Program-made: the position numbers and the translations under genes
The notes under the pieces: generated by a model
Database searches by the model: none
What the model was told of the DNA's origin: nothing
The model's input: the letters and a program-made list of their open reading frames with translations, nothing else
Shown here: positions 17,579 through 25,065 of the stretch, in pieces
How the letters are laid out: every line of letters begins with the position of its first letter
How positions within the stretch are numbered: the stretch's first letter is position 1
Source: Eubacteriaceae bacterium UBA6119
GTDB taxonomy: Bacteria > Bacillota > Clostridia > Eubacteriales > UBA1433
Direction of reading: 5' to 3'
Assembly (NCBI GenBank): GCA_002423395.1
Contig: DIVZ01000005.1
Span: 1-64,000 of the forward strand
Length of the DNA stretch: 64,000 bases

Positions 17579-18376
17579 ATGTTAGATAGTATATTGATTT
17601 CAATTTTGTGGCTGGGAGGTCTCGGGCTTATATTCGGAGCGGTTTTAGCGTATGCCGCAAAAAAATTTGAGGTGCCTGTTGACCCTAAAATTCAGCAGAT
17701 TAAAGACTTGCTTCCCGGAGCGAACTGCGGAGCCTGCGGATATGCCGGTTGCGATGATTTGGCAAGAGCAATAAATTCTGGCGAGGCAAAAGCAAGCGTT
17801 TGCTCTGCGATGTCAGGCGATAAATTAGCTGAAATAAGTAAATTAACAGGTGTAAATTCAGGTGATGCACAAAAGAAAAAAGCAGTTGTGATGTGCAGCG
17901 GGGTAGGGGATTTATCAAAACGCAAATTTAAATATCACGGTATAGAAAATTGCAGAGAAGCCATGATTGTAATGCAGGGCGATAAAGTCTGCGAATTCGG
18001 ATGTATGGGATACGGAACATGCGTAAAAGCGTGCCCTAGCAATGCTATAAAAATAGATCATAAAAGCGGTCAGGTAAAAGTTGATGAAAGCAAATGCACT
18101 GGCTGCGGTATATGCGAAAAAGCATGCCCTAAGAAAATAATTAAACTTATTCCCGCAGATCAGAAAGTACAGGTATTCTGCAAATCAATAAGAAAAGGGA
18201 AAGAGTCAAAGGAAATTTGTTCGGCATCATGCATAGGCTGCGGAATCTGTGAGAAGCAATGTAAATTTGACGCTATAAAAATGGTTGACAATTTGCCTGT
18301 AATTGATTTTGAAAAATGCACAAATTGCGGCGCGTGCACAGAAAAGTGCCCCACCAAAGCAATAAGGAAAATATAA
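17579..18376 (+). CDS. rnfB: Rnf complex subunit B
   Basis: 265 residues from the second of two close ATGs (17579), chosen because AGGAGG lies 8 nt upstream of it but only 2 nt before the ATG at 17573. An N-terminal membrane anchor (about 7-27) is followed by the Fe-S domain PGANCGACGYAGC and four ferredoxin-type motifs (CMGYGTCVKACP, CTGCGICEKACP, CIGCGICEKQCK, CTNCGACTEKCP). RnfB accepts electrons from reduced ferredoxin and passes them into the membrane complex. Last gene of the operon; a terminator follows within 8 nt. Confidence 0.95.
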   Translation: MLDSILISILWLGGLGLIFGAVLAYAAKKFEVPVDPKIQQIKDLLPGANCGACGYAGCDDLARAINSGEAKASVCSAMSGDKLAEISKLTGVNSGDAQKKKAVVMCSGVGDLSKRKFKYHGIENCREAMIVMQGDKVCEFGCMGYGTCVKACPSNAIKIDHKSGQVKVDESKCTGCGICEKACPKKIIKLIPADQKVQVFCKSIRKGKESKEICSASCIGCGICEKQCKFDAIKMVDNLPVIDFEKCTNCGACTEKCPTKAIRKI

Positions 18377-18383
18377 AAATACT

Positions 18384-18419
18384 AAAGCAGCTGAGAATGA
18401 AAAAGCAGCTGCTTTTTTT
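18384..18419 (+). terminator. Terminator of the Rnf operon
   Basis: AAAGCAGCTG, a 12-nt loop, then CAGCTGCTTT followed by further T residues gives a 10-bp stem with a U tract, 8 nt after the rnfB stop. Confidence 0.88.
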
Positions 18420-18435
18420 ACCAAAATATATATAT

Positions 18436-18450
18436 AATTTTCAGAAAATG
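18436..18450. promoter_or_regulatory. Putative CodY-binding box
   Basis: AATTTTCAGAAAATG matches 14 of 15 positions of the CodY consensus AATTTTCWGAAAATT. It lies between the rnf terminator and the promoter of the next operon, ending 5 bp before that -35, where a bound repressor would block RNA polymerase. CodY itself is encoded at 49705-50478 and has the conserved DNA-binding helix. Confidence 0.6.
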
Positions 18451-18455
18451 GTTGT

Positions 18456-18483
18456 TTCAAAATAAATATATTTAGTGTATAAT
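18456..18483 (+). promoter_or_regulatory. Promoter of the unknown gene / amidase pair
   Basis: TTCAAA at 18456-18461 and a perfect TATAAT at 18478-18483, spacer 16 bp, about 40 bp before the start codon at 18522. Confidence 0.55.
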
Positions 18484-18521
18484 TAAAAATATTTTAGAAA
18501 AAAAGCATCAGGGGTCAAAAA

Positions 18522-19775
18522 ATGAGTGATAATGGAATAAATAAGATGCCGCGCTTAATATCATCGGCTGCAGAAAACGATAACATTAATATTGATGAAG
18601 CGATTATATATGAAAACGCTTTAAAAAATTTGCAGCGTGAGATAGAAGAAAAGCAGAAAATACTATCGACTCTTCAAGTGAAAGTTTGTCCGAAACCGGC
18701 TTTTGATGCATCGATGATATATCAAAAAAGCTATGATGAAAATGATTATTTGAAAAACAAAAATGCTGTTCAGCGGATAAAAGATCAGGCGGCTGATGTT
18801 TTAATTGGAGAGCTTAAAAATATAACATCAAATTTAAAAAGAAAAATGAGTGATATTGACGAAAAAGAAAGAAGAATAAGCTCAAGGCTTATTGAACTTG
18901 AAGAACGCCAGGCAATTCTTGAAGAAATTGACTATGTTCAGAGAATGATTCCAAAAAGAATTATTGACGAAAATATAAACAAAAGCGTTCAGATAAAACA
19001 GGAGCTTGATATTGATTTAGAAGATATGTTTAAACCTGCGGTAAATGTTATTGCAAATAAAACAATAAACAAAAACACTAAAGGAATAAAAATACTTGAT
19101 GAAGATAAAAAATCAGAACAAACAAATATAATAATTAATGATCAAAAAGAAAAAAACGATATATTGGAAATAAAACCTCAGGAAGCTGAAGTACAGAAAG
19201 AACCTGCTTCAATTGAGCAAAAACAGGAGATTAAACAACAAACATCGAAAATCGAATTGCCTCCGGAAATTAAAAAGGCAATATTAGAAAAAATTAAATC
19301 ATCTTATGCAGAACCGCCTAAAGAAATTGTACTTAAAGATAAACCTGAGCAGATAAGTAAACCGGAAGTTGGTGGACGTGAAAAACAAGATGAAGTTCAG
19401 CAGAAACCGCAGAAAATTGCTTCTCAAGCTACGGCATCTGAAGGAACAAAAAGTACAGCGGATGAACAGCCTATAAATGCTGATAAACTGAATGAAATAA
19501 ATAAAAAAGAACAAATAATACAAACTCCTATTCAGAAAAGCAAACCCCAGCAGATTAATCCTGCCTCTGTAAACACTCTTGCAAGAGACGCAAAAAGTAA
19601 AATAAGTATTAATGCAAGACCGGAAAAAAAGGGTATGCACATTCAGGAGCGTAACTGGAAAAATTTCGCTTACATAAAAGATTCTAAGGTTAAATTAAAA
19701 CAGGATGATTTGCTTAATATAAGCAAATCAATTTTAGACATAGAACAGGGGAAATTTTCACTGAAAGGAATTTAA
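18522..19775 (+). CDS. Unrecognised coiled-coil and low-complexity protein
   Basis: 417-residue hydrophilic protein that I do not recognise. There is no signal peptide or membrane segment. Residues about 22-52 and 100-150 are rich in charged heptads (NLQREIEEKQKILSTLQ; SDIDEKERRISSRLIELEE) and look like coiled coils. About 190-365 is a long K/E/Q/P-rich stretch expected to be disordered. The last ~45 residues (around RNWKNFAYIKDSKVKLKQDD) look like a small folded end. The ATG is preceded by a weak AGGGG. It is separated from the wall amidase gene by one base, so the two are translated together, hinting at a cell-envelope or division role; this is inference only. A CodY box and promoter lie upstream. 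Base use resembles its neighbours. Confidence 0.75.
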   Translation: MSDNGINKMPRLISSAAENDNINIDEAIIYENALKNLQREIEEKQKILSTLQVKVCPKPAFDASMIYQKSYDENDYLKNKNAVQRIKDQAADVLIGELKNITSNLKRKMSDIDEKERRISSRLIELEERQAILEEIDYVQRMIPKRIIDENINKSVQIKQELDIDLEDMFKPAVNVIANKTINKNTKGIKILDEDKKSEQTNIIINDQKEKNDILEIKPQEAEVQKEPASIEQKQEIKQQTSKIELPPEIKKAILEKIKSSYAEPPKEIVLKDKPEQISKPEVGGREKQDEVQQKPQKIASQATASEGTKSTADEQPINADKLNEINKKEQIIQTPIQKSKPQQINPASVNTLARDAKSKISINARPEKKGMHIQERNWKNFAYIKDSKVKLKQDDLLNISKSILDIEQGKFSLKGI

Positions 19776-19776
19776 C

Positions 19777-20688
19777 ATGGCAAAACGTCGCAAAAAAAGA
19801 TATAGCTTTAAACCCAGGTTTTTTATCATAATAGCGGTATTTATTTTGCTTATTTTTGCATGTGTAAAACTTATAACTTCTCTTATAAACAACACTGACA
19901 CCGCTGCTTCAAATATAATTCAAGGTACAAATAATATAACAATTGCAATTGATTCCGGGCACGACTCTAAAACAGACAAAGGCGCTGTTGCGCCCGGCGG
20001 AGTTTATGAATACAAACTAAATGACGGCGTGGCAAAAGCGCTATCGGACGAACTTAAAAGCAGAGGATACAATATTGTAATTACAAGAGCTCTTAACAGC
20101 GGTGAAGAAAAAACATTAAACGAAAGAGCCCTTATAGTAAATGAGGCATGGCCGGATTTACTTATAAGCATACATCATAATACGAATGAAGATGTATCGG
20201 TAAAAGGTTTTACTATTATTTACAACAGTCAGAAAACTGCTATTTATGACGGGCAATATATTAAGTATAAAAACCAGACGTATAAAGTAACCAATAAAGA
20301 CGACAGTTATATATATTATCAGTCAGGCGGCAGCGAAAAAAAGCTTGATATTAAAAGTAATGCAGGCAATTATAAGTTAATTGATTTAACTGCAAGCAGC
20401 CTTATAACTAAGAGTAAGGAAGCGGCTAACGATATATATAATTCTATGAAAAATCTTAGTTTCATATCCGGACTTACAAGCAATATAGATAATGTTATAA
20501 TCGATCAGAACCTGCAGCTTATGCGTCAGACTCATTGCGCAGGAATTATGGTTGAATGCGGCTTTATGACAAACGAATCAGAACTGGCGAAGTTAATAAA
20601 CGAAGATAATCAAAAAGCAATTGCTAAAGCTATTGCAGACGGAATAGATAATTATTTTAATATAGGCGATAACAAAGAAAGTAATTGA
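19777..20688 (+). CDS. N-acetylmuramoyl-L-alanine amidase (Amidase_3 family)
   Basis: 303-residue Zn-dependent amidase cleaving the bond between MurNAc and L-Ala of peptidoglycan. A basic N-terminus and one membrane segment (about 15-35) anchor it outside the membrane. The zinc ligands of the family can be read as H62 (DSGHD), E78 (GVYEYKLN) and a His in SIHHNT (132-136), with the catalytic Glu260 in VECGFMTN. It resembles CwlD-like amidases, but no gerD-type neighbour supports a spore-cortex role. The -35 box of the rplU promoter overlaps its TGA stop. Confidence 0.88.
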   Translation: MAKRRKKRYSFKPRFFIIIAVFILLIFACVKLITSLINNTDTAASNIIQGTNNITIAIDSGHDSKTDKGAVAPGGVYEYKLNDGVAKALSDELKSRGYNIVITRALNSGEEKTLNERALIVNEAWPDLLISIHHNTNEDVSVKGFTIIYNSQKTAIYDGQYIKYKNQTYKVTNKDDSYIYYQSGGSEKKLDIKSNAGNYKLIDLTASSLITKSKEAANDIYNSMKNLSFISGLTSNIDNVIIDQNLQLMRQTHCAGIMVECGFMTNESELAKLINEDNQKAIAKAIADGIDNYFNIGDNKESN

Positions 20689-20713
20689 CATAAAAATGGT
20701 AATGCTCTATAAT
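20685..20713 (+). promoter_or_regulatory. Perfect-consensus sigma-A promoter of the rplU operon
   Basis: TTGACA at 20685-20690 and TATAAT at 20708-20713 with exactly 17 bp between them. The TGA stop of the upstream amidase gene is nested inside the -35 hexamer. Confidence 0.9.
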
Positions 20714-20715
20714 AT

Positions 20716-20790
20716 TAAATTGCGTATCCGCTCAAATAAGGTTTTAAGCTTAAAGCACCTTTTATTTGGCGAGGTTGGATAGAGGAGGTA
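20716..20790 (+). ncRNA. Ribosomal protein L21 leader structure
   Basis: The untranslated leader can fold into a long hairpin in which CAAATAA (20733-20739) pairs with TTATTTG (20762-20768), GG pairs with CC (20758-20759) and the top holds the palindrome TTTAAGCTTAAA. Position and shape fit the L21 leader found before rplU in Gram-positive bacteria, believed to mediate feedback by L21. Assigned by position and structure, not by a covariance search. Confidence 0.6.
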
Positions 20791-20797
20791 AAATATT

Positions 20798-21115
20798 ATG
20801 TATGCAGTCATAAAGACAGGCGGCAAACAGTACAGAGTCAGCGAAGGCGATGTAATTAACGTTGAAAAAATTACAAGAGCAGAAGGCAAAGACAAAATTA
20901 ACATTAAAGAAGTGTTAATGGTAGTTGACGGAGACAATGTAACGCTGGGAACGCCTTATGTAGCAAATGCAACGGTTGCCGCAAAAGCAATAGAAGACGG
21001 CAAAAGTGAAAAAATTATAGTTTTTAAATATAAGCGCAAAAAAGACTACAGAAGAAAACAAGGTCACAGACAGCCTTACACAAAGCTTGAAATAACAAAA
21101 ATAAGTGTAAAATAA
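20798..21115 (+). CDS. rplU: 50S ribosomal protein L21
   Basis: 105-residue L21, a 23S rRNA-binding protein of the large subunit. MYAVIKTGGKQYRV at the start and KYKRKKDYRRKQGHRQPYTKLEI at the end are diagnostic. AGAGGAGG lies ahead of the ATG. It leads the usual rplU-rpmA-obgE cluster, but the prp (ysxB) protease gene usual between rplU and rpmA in Bacillota is absent: the gap to rpmA is only 79 nt. Confidence 0.97.
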   Translation: MYAVIKTGGKQYRVSEGDVINVEKITRAEGKDKINIKEVLMVVDGDNVTLGTPYVANATVAAKAIEDGKSEKIIVFKYKRKKDYRRKQGHRQPYTKLEITKISVK

Positions 21116-21131
21116 TTTTGAATTTAAGTGA

Positions 21132-21157
21132 CTTCACAGGCCATTATGGCGGTGAAG
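21132..21157 (+). other. Intercistronic hairpin between rplU and rpmA
   Basis: CTTCAC pairs with GTGAAG and an inner GCC-ATTAT-GGC extends the stem. There is no U tract, so this is not a terminator; it may affect processing or stability of the rplU-rpmA mRNA. It occupies the place where prp would normally lie. Confidence 0.45.
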
Positions 21158-21194
21158 CCGAAATATAAAGTTTAAGCAAAAGGAGGTAATTATT

Positions 21195-21452
21195 ATGGCT
21201 CATAAGAAAGGTGTCGGCAGCTCTAGAAACGGAAGAGACAGTGAATCCAAAAGACTAGGCGCAAAACGTGCCGACGGTCAATTTGTTTTGTCGGGCAATA
21301 TTCTTGTAAGACAAAGAGGAACAAAAATACATCCTGGTGTTAATGTTGGTAAAGGTACTGATGATACGCTTTTTGCTTTGATTGACGGTGTTGTAAAATT
21401 TGAAAGAAAAGATAAGACACGCAAACAAGTCAGTGTGTATCCGCAAGTATAG
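21195..21452 (+). CDS. rpmA: 50S ribosomal protein L27 (no N-terminal extension)
   Basis: 85-residue L27, whose N-terminus reaches the peptidyl-transferase centre. It begins MAHKKGVGSSRNGRDSESKR. Most Bacillota L27 proteins start with a short extension (of the kind MLKLNLQLFA) that the protease Prp removes. Here AAAGGAGG sits directly before the ATG, so no extension is encoded, and prp is missing beside it. The mature sequence is otherwise standard. A terminator follows. Confidence 0.97.
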   Translation: MAHKKGVGSSRNGRDSESKRLGAKRADGQFVLSGNILVRQRGTKIHPGVNVGKGTDDTLFALIDGVVKFERKDKTRKQVSVYPQV

Positions 21453-21486
21453 ACAATTAATAAATTAAACATTTTGGGCGTAGATT

Positions 21487-21525
21487 AAGCCCGGCACTCT
21501 TATCGGGTGTCGGGCTTATTATTTT
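21487..21525 (+). terminator. Terminator after rpmA
   Basis: AAGCCCG-(GCAC...GTGT)-CGGGCTT forms a GC-rich stem followed by ATTATTTT, 34 nt after rpmA. Confidence 0.8.
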
Positions 21526-21603
21526 CATTAAAGTAATCTTTTAAGATTAAAGCAGTGTTTTTTATGGAATAATGTAAAAAGAATAAATTAGCAGAGGTTA
21601 TAA

Positions 21604-22896
21604 ATGTTTGTAGATTATGTAAAAATTCATATAAAAGCCGGAAAAGGCGGAGACGGCAGCATGGCGTTTAGAAGAGAGAAGTATGTGCCAAACGGCGGAC
21701 CTGCCGGCGGAGACGGCGGAAGAGGCGGAGATGTAATATTCATCTCTGACAACGGCGTAAACACATTGCTTGATTTCAGATACAAAAAAAGTTTTAAAGC
21801 TGATAACGGCGGAAACGGTGAAGGCAATAATAAGTCGGGCAAAAGCGCGGACAACCTTATAATAAAAGTGCCGGTAGGCACCATTATAAAAAACAGCGAA
21901 ACAGGTCAGGTTTATGCTGACTTAACTTCCGATAAACAGCAGGCGGTAATTGCAAAAGGGGGAAGCGGCGGAAGAGGCAATCAGCATTTCGCCACGTCTA
22001 CAAGACAGGCCCCTAGATTTGCGGAGCCGGGGCAGCCGGGAGAAGAGTTTGAACTTACACTTGAGCTTAAAGTGCTTGCTGATGTAGGGCTTGTGGGATT
22101 TCCGAATGTAGGCAAATCTACTTTCTTATCAAGCGTATCAAATGCGTCTCCTAAAATAGCAAATTATCATTTTACTACTATTGACCCTAATTTGGGAGTA
22201 GTTAAATATAAAGATGCGAATGAATTTGTTATTGCCGACATTCCCGGCATTATAGAGGGAGCTTCAGGGGGAGCCGGACTCGGTCACAGATTTTTAAAGC
22301 ACATTGAAAGAACAAGGCTTATAATTCATATAATAGACGCCTCGGCTTCGGAAGGAAGAGACCCTAAAGAAGATTTTGAAATAATTAACAATGAATTAAA
22401 AGAATACAATTTAAAACTTGCTTCTCGCAGGCAGATAATTGTGCTTAACAAAATAGATTTAATTAATGACAGCGAAAAACTTGCGGATTTGACGGAATAT
22501 TTTAAAAAAATGGGTCATGATGTTTTTGCGATATCAGCGGCAAATAATGAAGGCATTATTCCGCTGCTTGACAAAGTAATTCAAACGCTTGCGGAAATAG
22601 AGCACAGTCCGGACACATTCGATTATGAACCTTTCGAAGGCGTGAGGGAAGTAAACTATGACGCTAAAGATAAAAAGCATTTTGAAGTCAGTAAAAAATC
22701 TGAAGGAGTATACATTATATCAGGTGATTTTATTAATAAAATGCTTAAAAGAATCAATTTCAGCGATTCTTATTCCGCAGCGTATTTTCAGAAAATACTT
22801 GTAAACGAAGGCATTGAAAAGGAGCTTAAAAAACTGGGCATAAAAAACGGTGATACGGTTGTTATTAATGAAATGCAATTTGAATATTTTGAATAG
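21604..22896 (+). CDS. obgE: GTPase Obg/CgtA
   Basis: 430-residue essential GTPase involved in large-subunit assembly and stress/sporulation signalling. The order is a glycine-rich Obg fold (1-158, with repeated GG-D-GG loops), the G domain with Walker A GFPNVGKST (165-173), DIPGIIEGA and NKID, and a C-terminal OCT domain (from about 345, ending MQFEYFE) as in other Gram-positive Obg proteins. Length is standard. AGAGG precedes the ATG. It heads obgE-yhbY-nadD-yqeK. Confidence 0.97.
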   Translation: MFVDYVKIHIKAGKGGDGSMAFRREKYVPNGGPAGGDGGRGGDVIFISDNGVNTLLDFRYKKSFKADNGGNGEGNNKSGKSADNLIIKVPVGTIIKNSETGQVYADLTSDKQQAVIAKGGSGGRGNQHFATSTRQAPRFAEPGQPGEEFELTLELKVLADVGLVGFPNVGKSTFLSSVSNASPKIANYHFTTIDPNLGVVKYKDANEFVIADIPGIIEGASGGAGLGHRFLKHIERTRLIIHIIDASASEGRDPKEDFEIINNELKEYNLKLASRRQIIVLNKIDLINDSEKLADLTEYFKKMGHDVFAISAANNEGIIPLLDKVIQTLAEIEHSPDTFDYEPFEGVREVNYDAKDKKHFEVSKKSEGVYIISGDFINKMLKRINFSDSYSAAYFQKILVNEGIEKELKKLGIKNGDTVVINEMQFEYFE

Positions 22897-22907
22897 GAGA
22901 AATACTA

Positions 22908-23198
22908 ATGTTAAACAGTAAGCAGAGAAGTTTTTTAAAATCAAAAGCGGTTAGTATAAATGATACAATATTTGTAGGCAAAGAAGGCATTACGGATAAT
23001 TTAATAAAACAGCTTGAGTCAGAGCTTAAAGCTAATGAACTCATAAAAGGAAAAGTGCTTGAAAGCAGCCTGATTGATGTAAAAGACGCTGCGGTAAAGC
23101 TTGCCGGAATGACGAGCTCACATGTAGTATATACGATAGGTAAAAAATTTGTTTTATATAAAGAAAATGAAGATAATACGAGATATATGCTGCCATGA
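22908..23198 (+). CDS. yhbY: YhbY/CRS1-type RNA-binding protein
   Basis: 96-residue single CRM-domain protein (IF3-C-like fold) that associates with the pre-50S ribosome. The stretch FVGKEGITDNLIKQLESELKANELIKGKVL is the domain core; a GxxG loop is read as GKEG. It lies 11 nt after obgE and its TGA overlaps the nadD ATG (ATGA), so the genes are translationally coupled. Confidence 0.92.
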   Translation: MLNSKQRSFLKSKAVSINDTIFVGKEGITDNLIKQLESELKANELIKGKVLESSLIDVKDAAVKLAGMTSSHVVYTIGKKFVLYKENEDNTRYMLP

Positions 23199-23800
23199 AA
23201 AAGTACGGAATATTGGGAGGCAGTTTTAATCCCGTACATTTAGGTCATTTAATACTTGCCGAACAAGTGAAGAATAGTTTTAATCTGGATAAAATAATTT
23301 TTATTCCCACAACGGACAATCCTTTAAAAAACAAACTCTGTGATATAAGCAAATACGACAGATTTTGTATGACGTCTCTGGCGGTTGAGGATAATGAATG
23401 TTTTGAAGTAAGCGATATTGAAATTAAAAACACAGGTTACAGTTATACAATAGATACAATTGAAAAATTGCAAAACTGCGACTGCTCGGTTAAATATTAT
23501 TTTATATGCGGTGCGGATATAATTTTTCACTTAGAACGCTGGAAAGAATTTAAAAAATTGTTTGAATACGTAACTTTTATAGCAGCGTACAGAACAGGTT
23601 ATGATACAGCAAAACTTCAGGAAGAAGTACTGCGGTTAAAAGAAAAGTACAATGCCGATATAATAATTTTTAAAACGCCTTTAATTGACATTTCTTCTAC
23701 TCAGATAAGAAAGAGGCTTAAAGAGAATAAAAGCGTAAAATATTTGATGCCGGAAAAAGTATACAGCTATATTATGCAAAAAGAGCTTTATAAGGAGTAG
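23195..23800 (+). CDS. nadD: Nicotinate-nucleotide adenylyltransferase
   Basis: 201-residue nucleotidyltransferase converting nicotinate mononucleotide and ATP to deamido-NAD. The dinucleotide-binding motif GGSFNPVHLGH is at 8-18 and the ATP-phosphate loop ISSTQIRKR near the C-terminus. It acts directly downstream of the reaction of PncB, encoded at 4.1 kb. The start is fixed by the ATGA overlap with yhbY. Confidence 0.95.
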   Translation: MKKYGILGGSFNPVHLGHLILAEQVKNSFNLDKIIFIPTTDNPLKNKLCDISKYDRFCMTSLAVEDNECFEVSDIEIKNTGYSYTIDTIEKLQNCDCSVKYYFICGADIIFHLERWKEFKKLFEYVTFIAAYRTGYDTAKLQEEVLRLKEKYNADIIIFKTPLIDISSTQIRKRLKENKSVKYLMPEKVYSYIMQKELYKE

Positions 23801-23805
23801 TATTA

Positions 23806-24381
23806 ATGGACAATCAAAGAATTACAGATTATTTGAATAAAAATCTTAGCGCGGAAAGATACAGGCATACTATTTGCTGCGCAAAACTTGCAGCAGAGCT
23901 TGCCATGATTTACGGTGAGGATAAAAATAAAGCTTATAAAGCAGGGCTGCTTCATGATGTCGCAAAAGAATTAAGCGTGGATAAAATGCGTGAATATATA
24001 AAGGACAACGGCATGCATGTAGATGTTTATATGGAAAACAATCCGGCTCTTTTGCATGCTTATGCGTCAGCCGCAATGGCTGAGGCTATCTTTGATATAG
24101 ACGATAAGGAAATATTAAGCGCTATTACATATCACACTACCGGTAAAGAAAATATGACGCTGCTCGAAAAGATTATTTTCATAGCGGACGCTTCTGATGA
24201 AAGCAGAACATATGATAAAAAAATTGAACAATGGAGAGAGCTTGCAAAAAATGACATTGACGCCGCAATTTTAAAAGTTCTGGATTTTAATATTGTAAAA
24301 GTAGTAAACAGAGGTTTTGTGTTACACGAAAATACTGTAAAAGCGAGAAATTATTTGGTAATAAATAATGTCAGAAAATAG
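23806..24381 (+). CDS. yqeK: HD-domain Ap4A hydrolase YqeK
   Basis: 191-residue HD-domain phosphohydrolase; YqeK enzymes split diadenosine tetraphosphate symmetrically to ADP. Metal-binding residues H21, H50-D51 (LLHDVAKE), the LLHAYASAAMAE histidine and the EKIIFIADASDESR aspartate are visible. In most relatives rsfS follows; here the next gene is a traX-like gene overlapping by 14 nt. Confidence 0.9.
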   Translation: MDNQRITDYLNKNLSAERYRHTICCAKLAAELAMIYGEDKNKAYKAGLLHDVAKELSVDKMREYIKDNGMHVDVYMENNPALLHAYASAAMAEAIFDIDDKEILSAITYHTTGKENMTLLEKIIFIADASDESRTYDKKIEQWRELAKNDIDAAILKVLDFNIVKVVNRGFVLHENTVKARNYLVINNVRK

Positions 24382-25045
24382 CTTGCAGGTAAAGCGTAAT
24401 GACTTTTTAAAAGTCATCGCGGCAATTGCTATGCTTATAGATCACGCAGCGGCATTACCTGTATTTGCAGATACCAATGCTTATATAATAATGAGATCAG
24501 TCGGAAGAATAGCGTTTCCGATTTTTGCTTATTATATTGCCGCAGGGTTTATAAACACTCATAATCTTAAAAAGTATGTAACCAGGCTGTTTATTTGCGC
24601 CGTTATATCGCAAATACCGTATACACTGTATTTCAAAAATTATCTGGGTTTAAATATTATATTTACTTTCTTAATAGCAGCAGCGGTTATTTATTTTATA
24701 AAATTACAATGGCATTATACGGCTGTAGTTATTGCCCTGCTGCCTGTATGCGCAGAAATATTGTTTAATATCAGATTTGATTATTCAATATACGGTATAA
24801 TGACTGTTGTTATATTTTACTTGTTTATGGACAAACCGCATAAGGCGGGGATTCTTTTTACTATAGCAACGTTATTATTCAGCATTTATATGAAAACTCC
24901 TATGCAAATGTTAGCGGTTTTATCTGTTCCGTTAATTTTTATTAGACCGCCAATTTATGTAAAAGTGCCGAAATATTTTTTTTACTATTTCTATCCTGTT
25001 CATTTAATGGTATTATATATGGCAGGTATTTTAACAAACTTATAA
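24368..25045 (+). CDS. TraX family membrane protein
   Basis: 225-residue protein with about seven hydrophobic segments, matching the TraX family (named after F-pilin acetylase, but chromosomal members have unknown roles). The N-terminal FLKVIAAIAMLIDHAAAL and RSVGRIAFPIFAYYIAAGF with a charged DH and RxxGRxxFP are the family signatures, and a late YYFYPVHLMVLY matches. It overlaps yqeK by 14 nt, so it is co-expressed. There is no conjugation gene nearby, so the TraX name should not be read as transfer function. Confidence 0.85.
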   Translation: MSENSLQVKRNDFLKVIAAIAMLIDHAAALPVFADTNAYIIMRSVGRIAFPIFAYYIAAGFINTHNLKKYVTRLFICAVISQIPYTLYFKNYLGLNIIFTFLIAAAVIYFIKLQWHYTAVVIALLPVCAEILFNIRFDYSIYGIMTVVIFYLFMDKPHKAGILFTIATLLFSIYMKTPMQMLAVLSVPLIFIRPPIYVKVPKYFFYYFYPVHLMVLYMAGILTNL

Positions 25046-25065
25046 AAGCAATATGAGGAGTTTTT

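Noticed and set aside
24368..25045. TraX-like gene as evidence of a conjugative plasmid or ICE
   Set aside because: It sits inside a chromosomal housekeeping operon and no other transfer gene is present; chromosomal TraX homologues are common.
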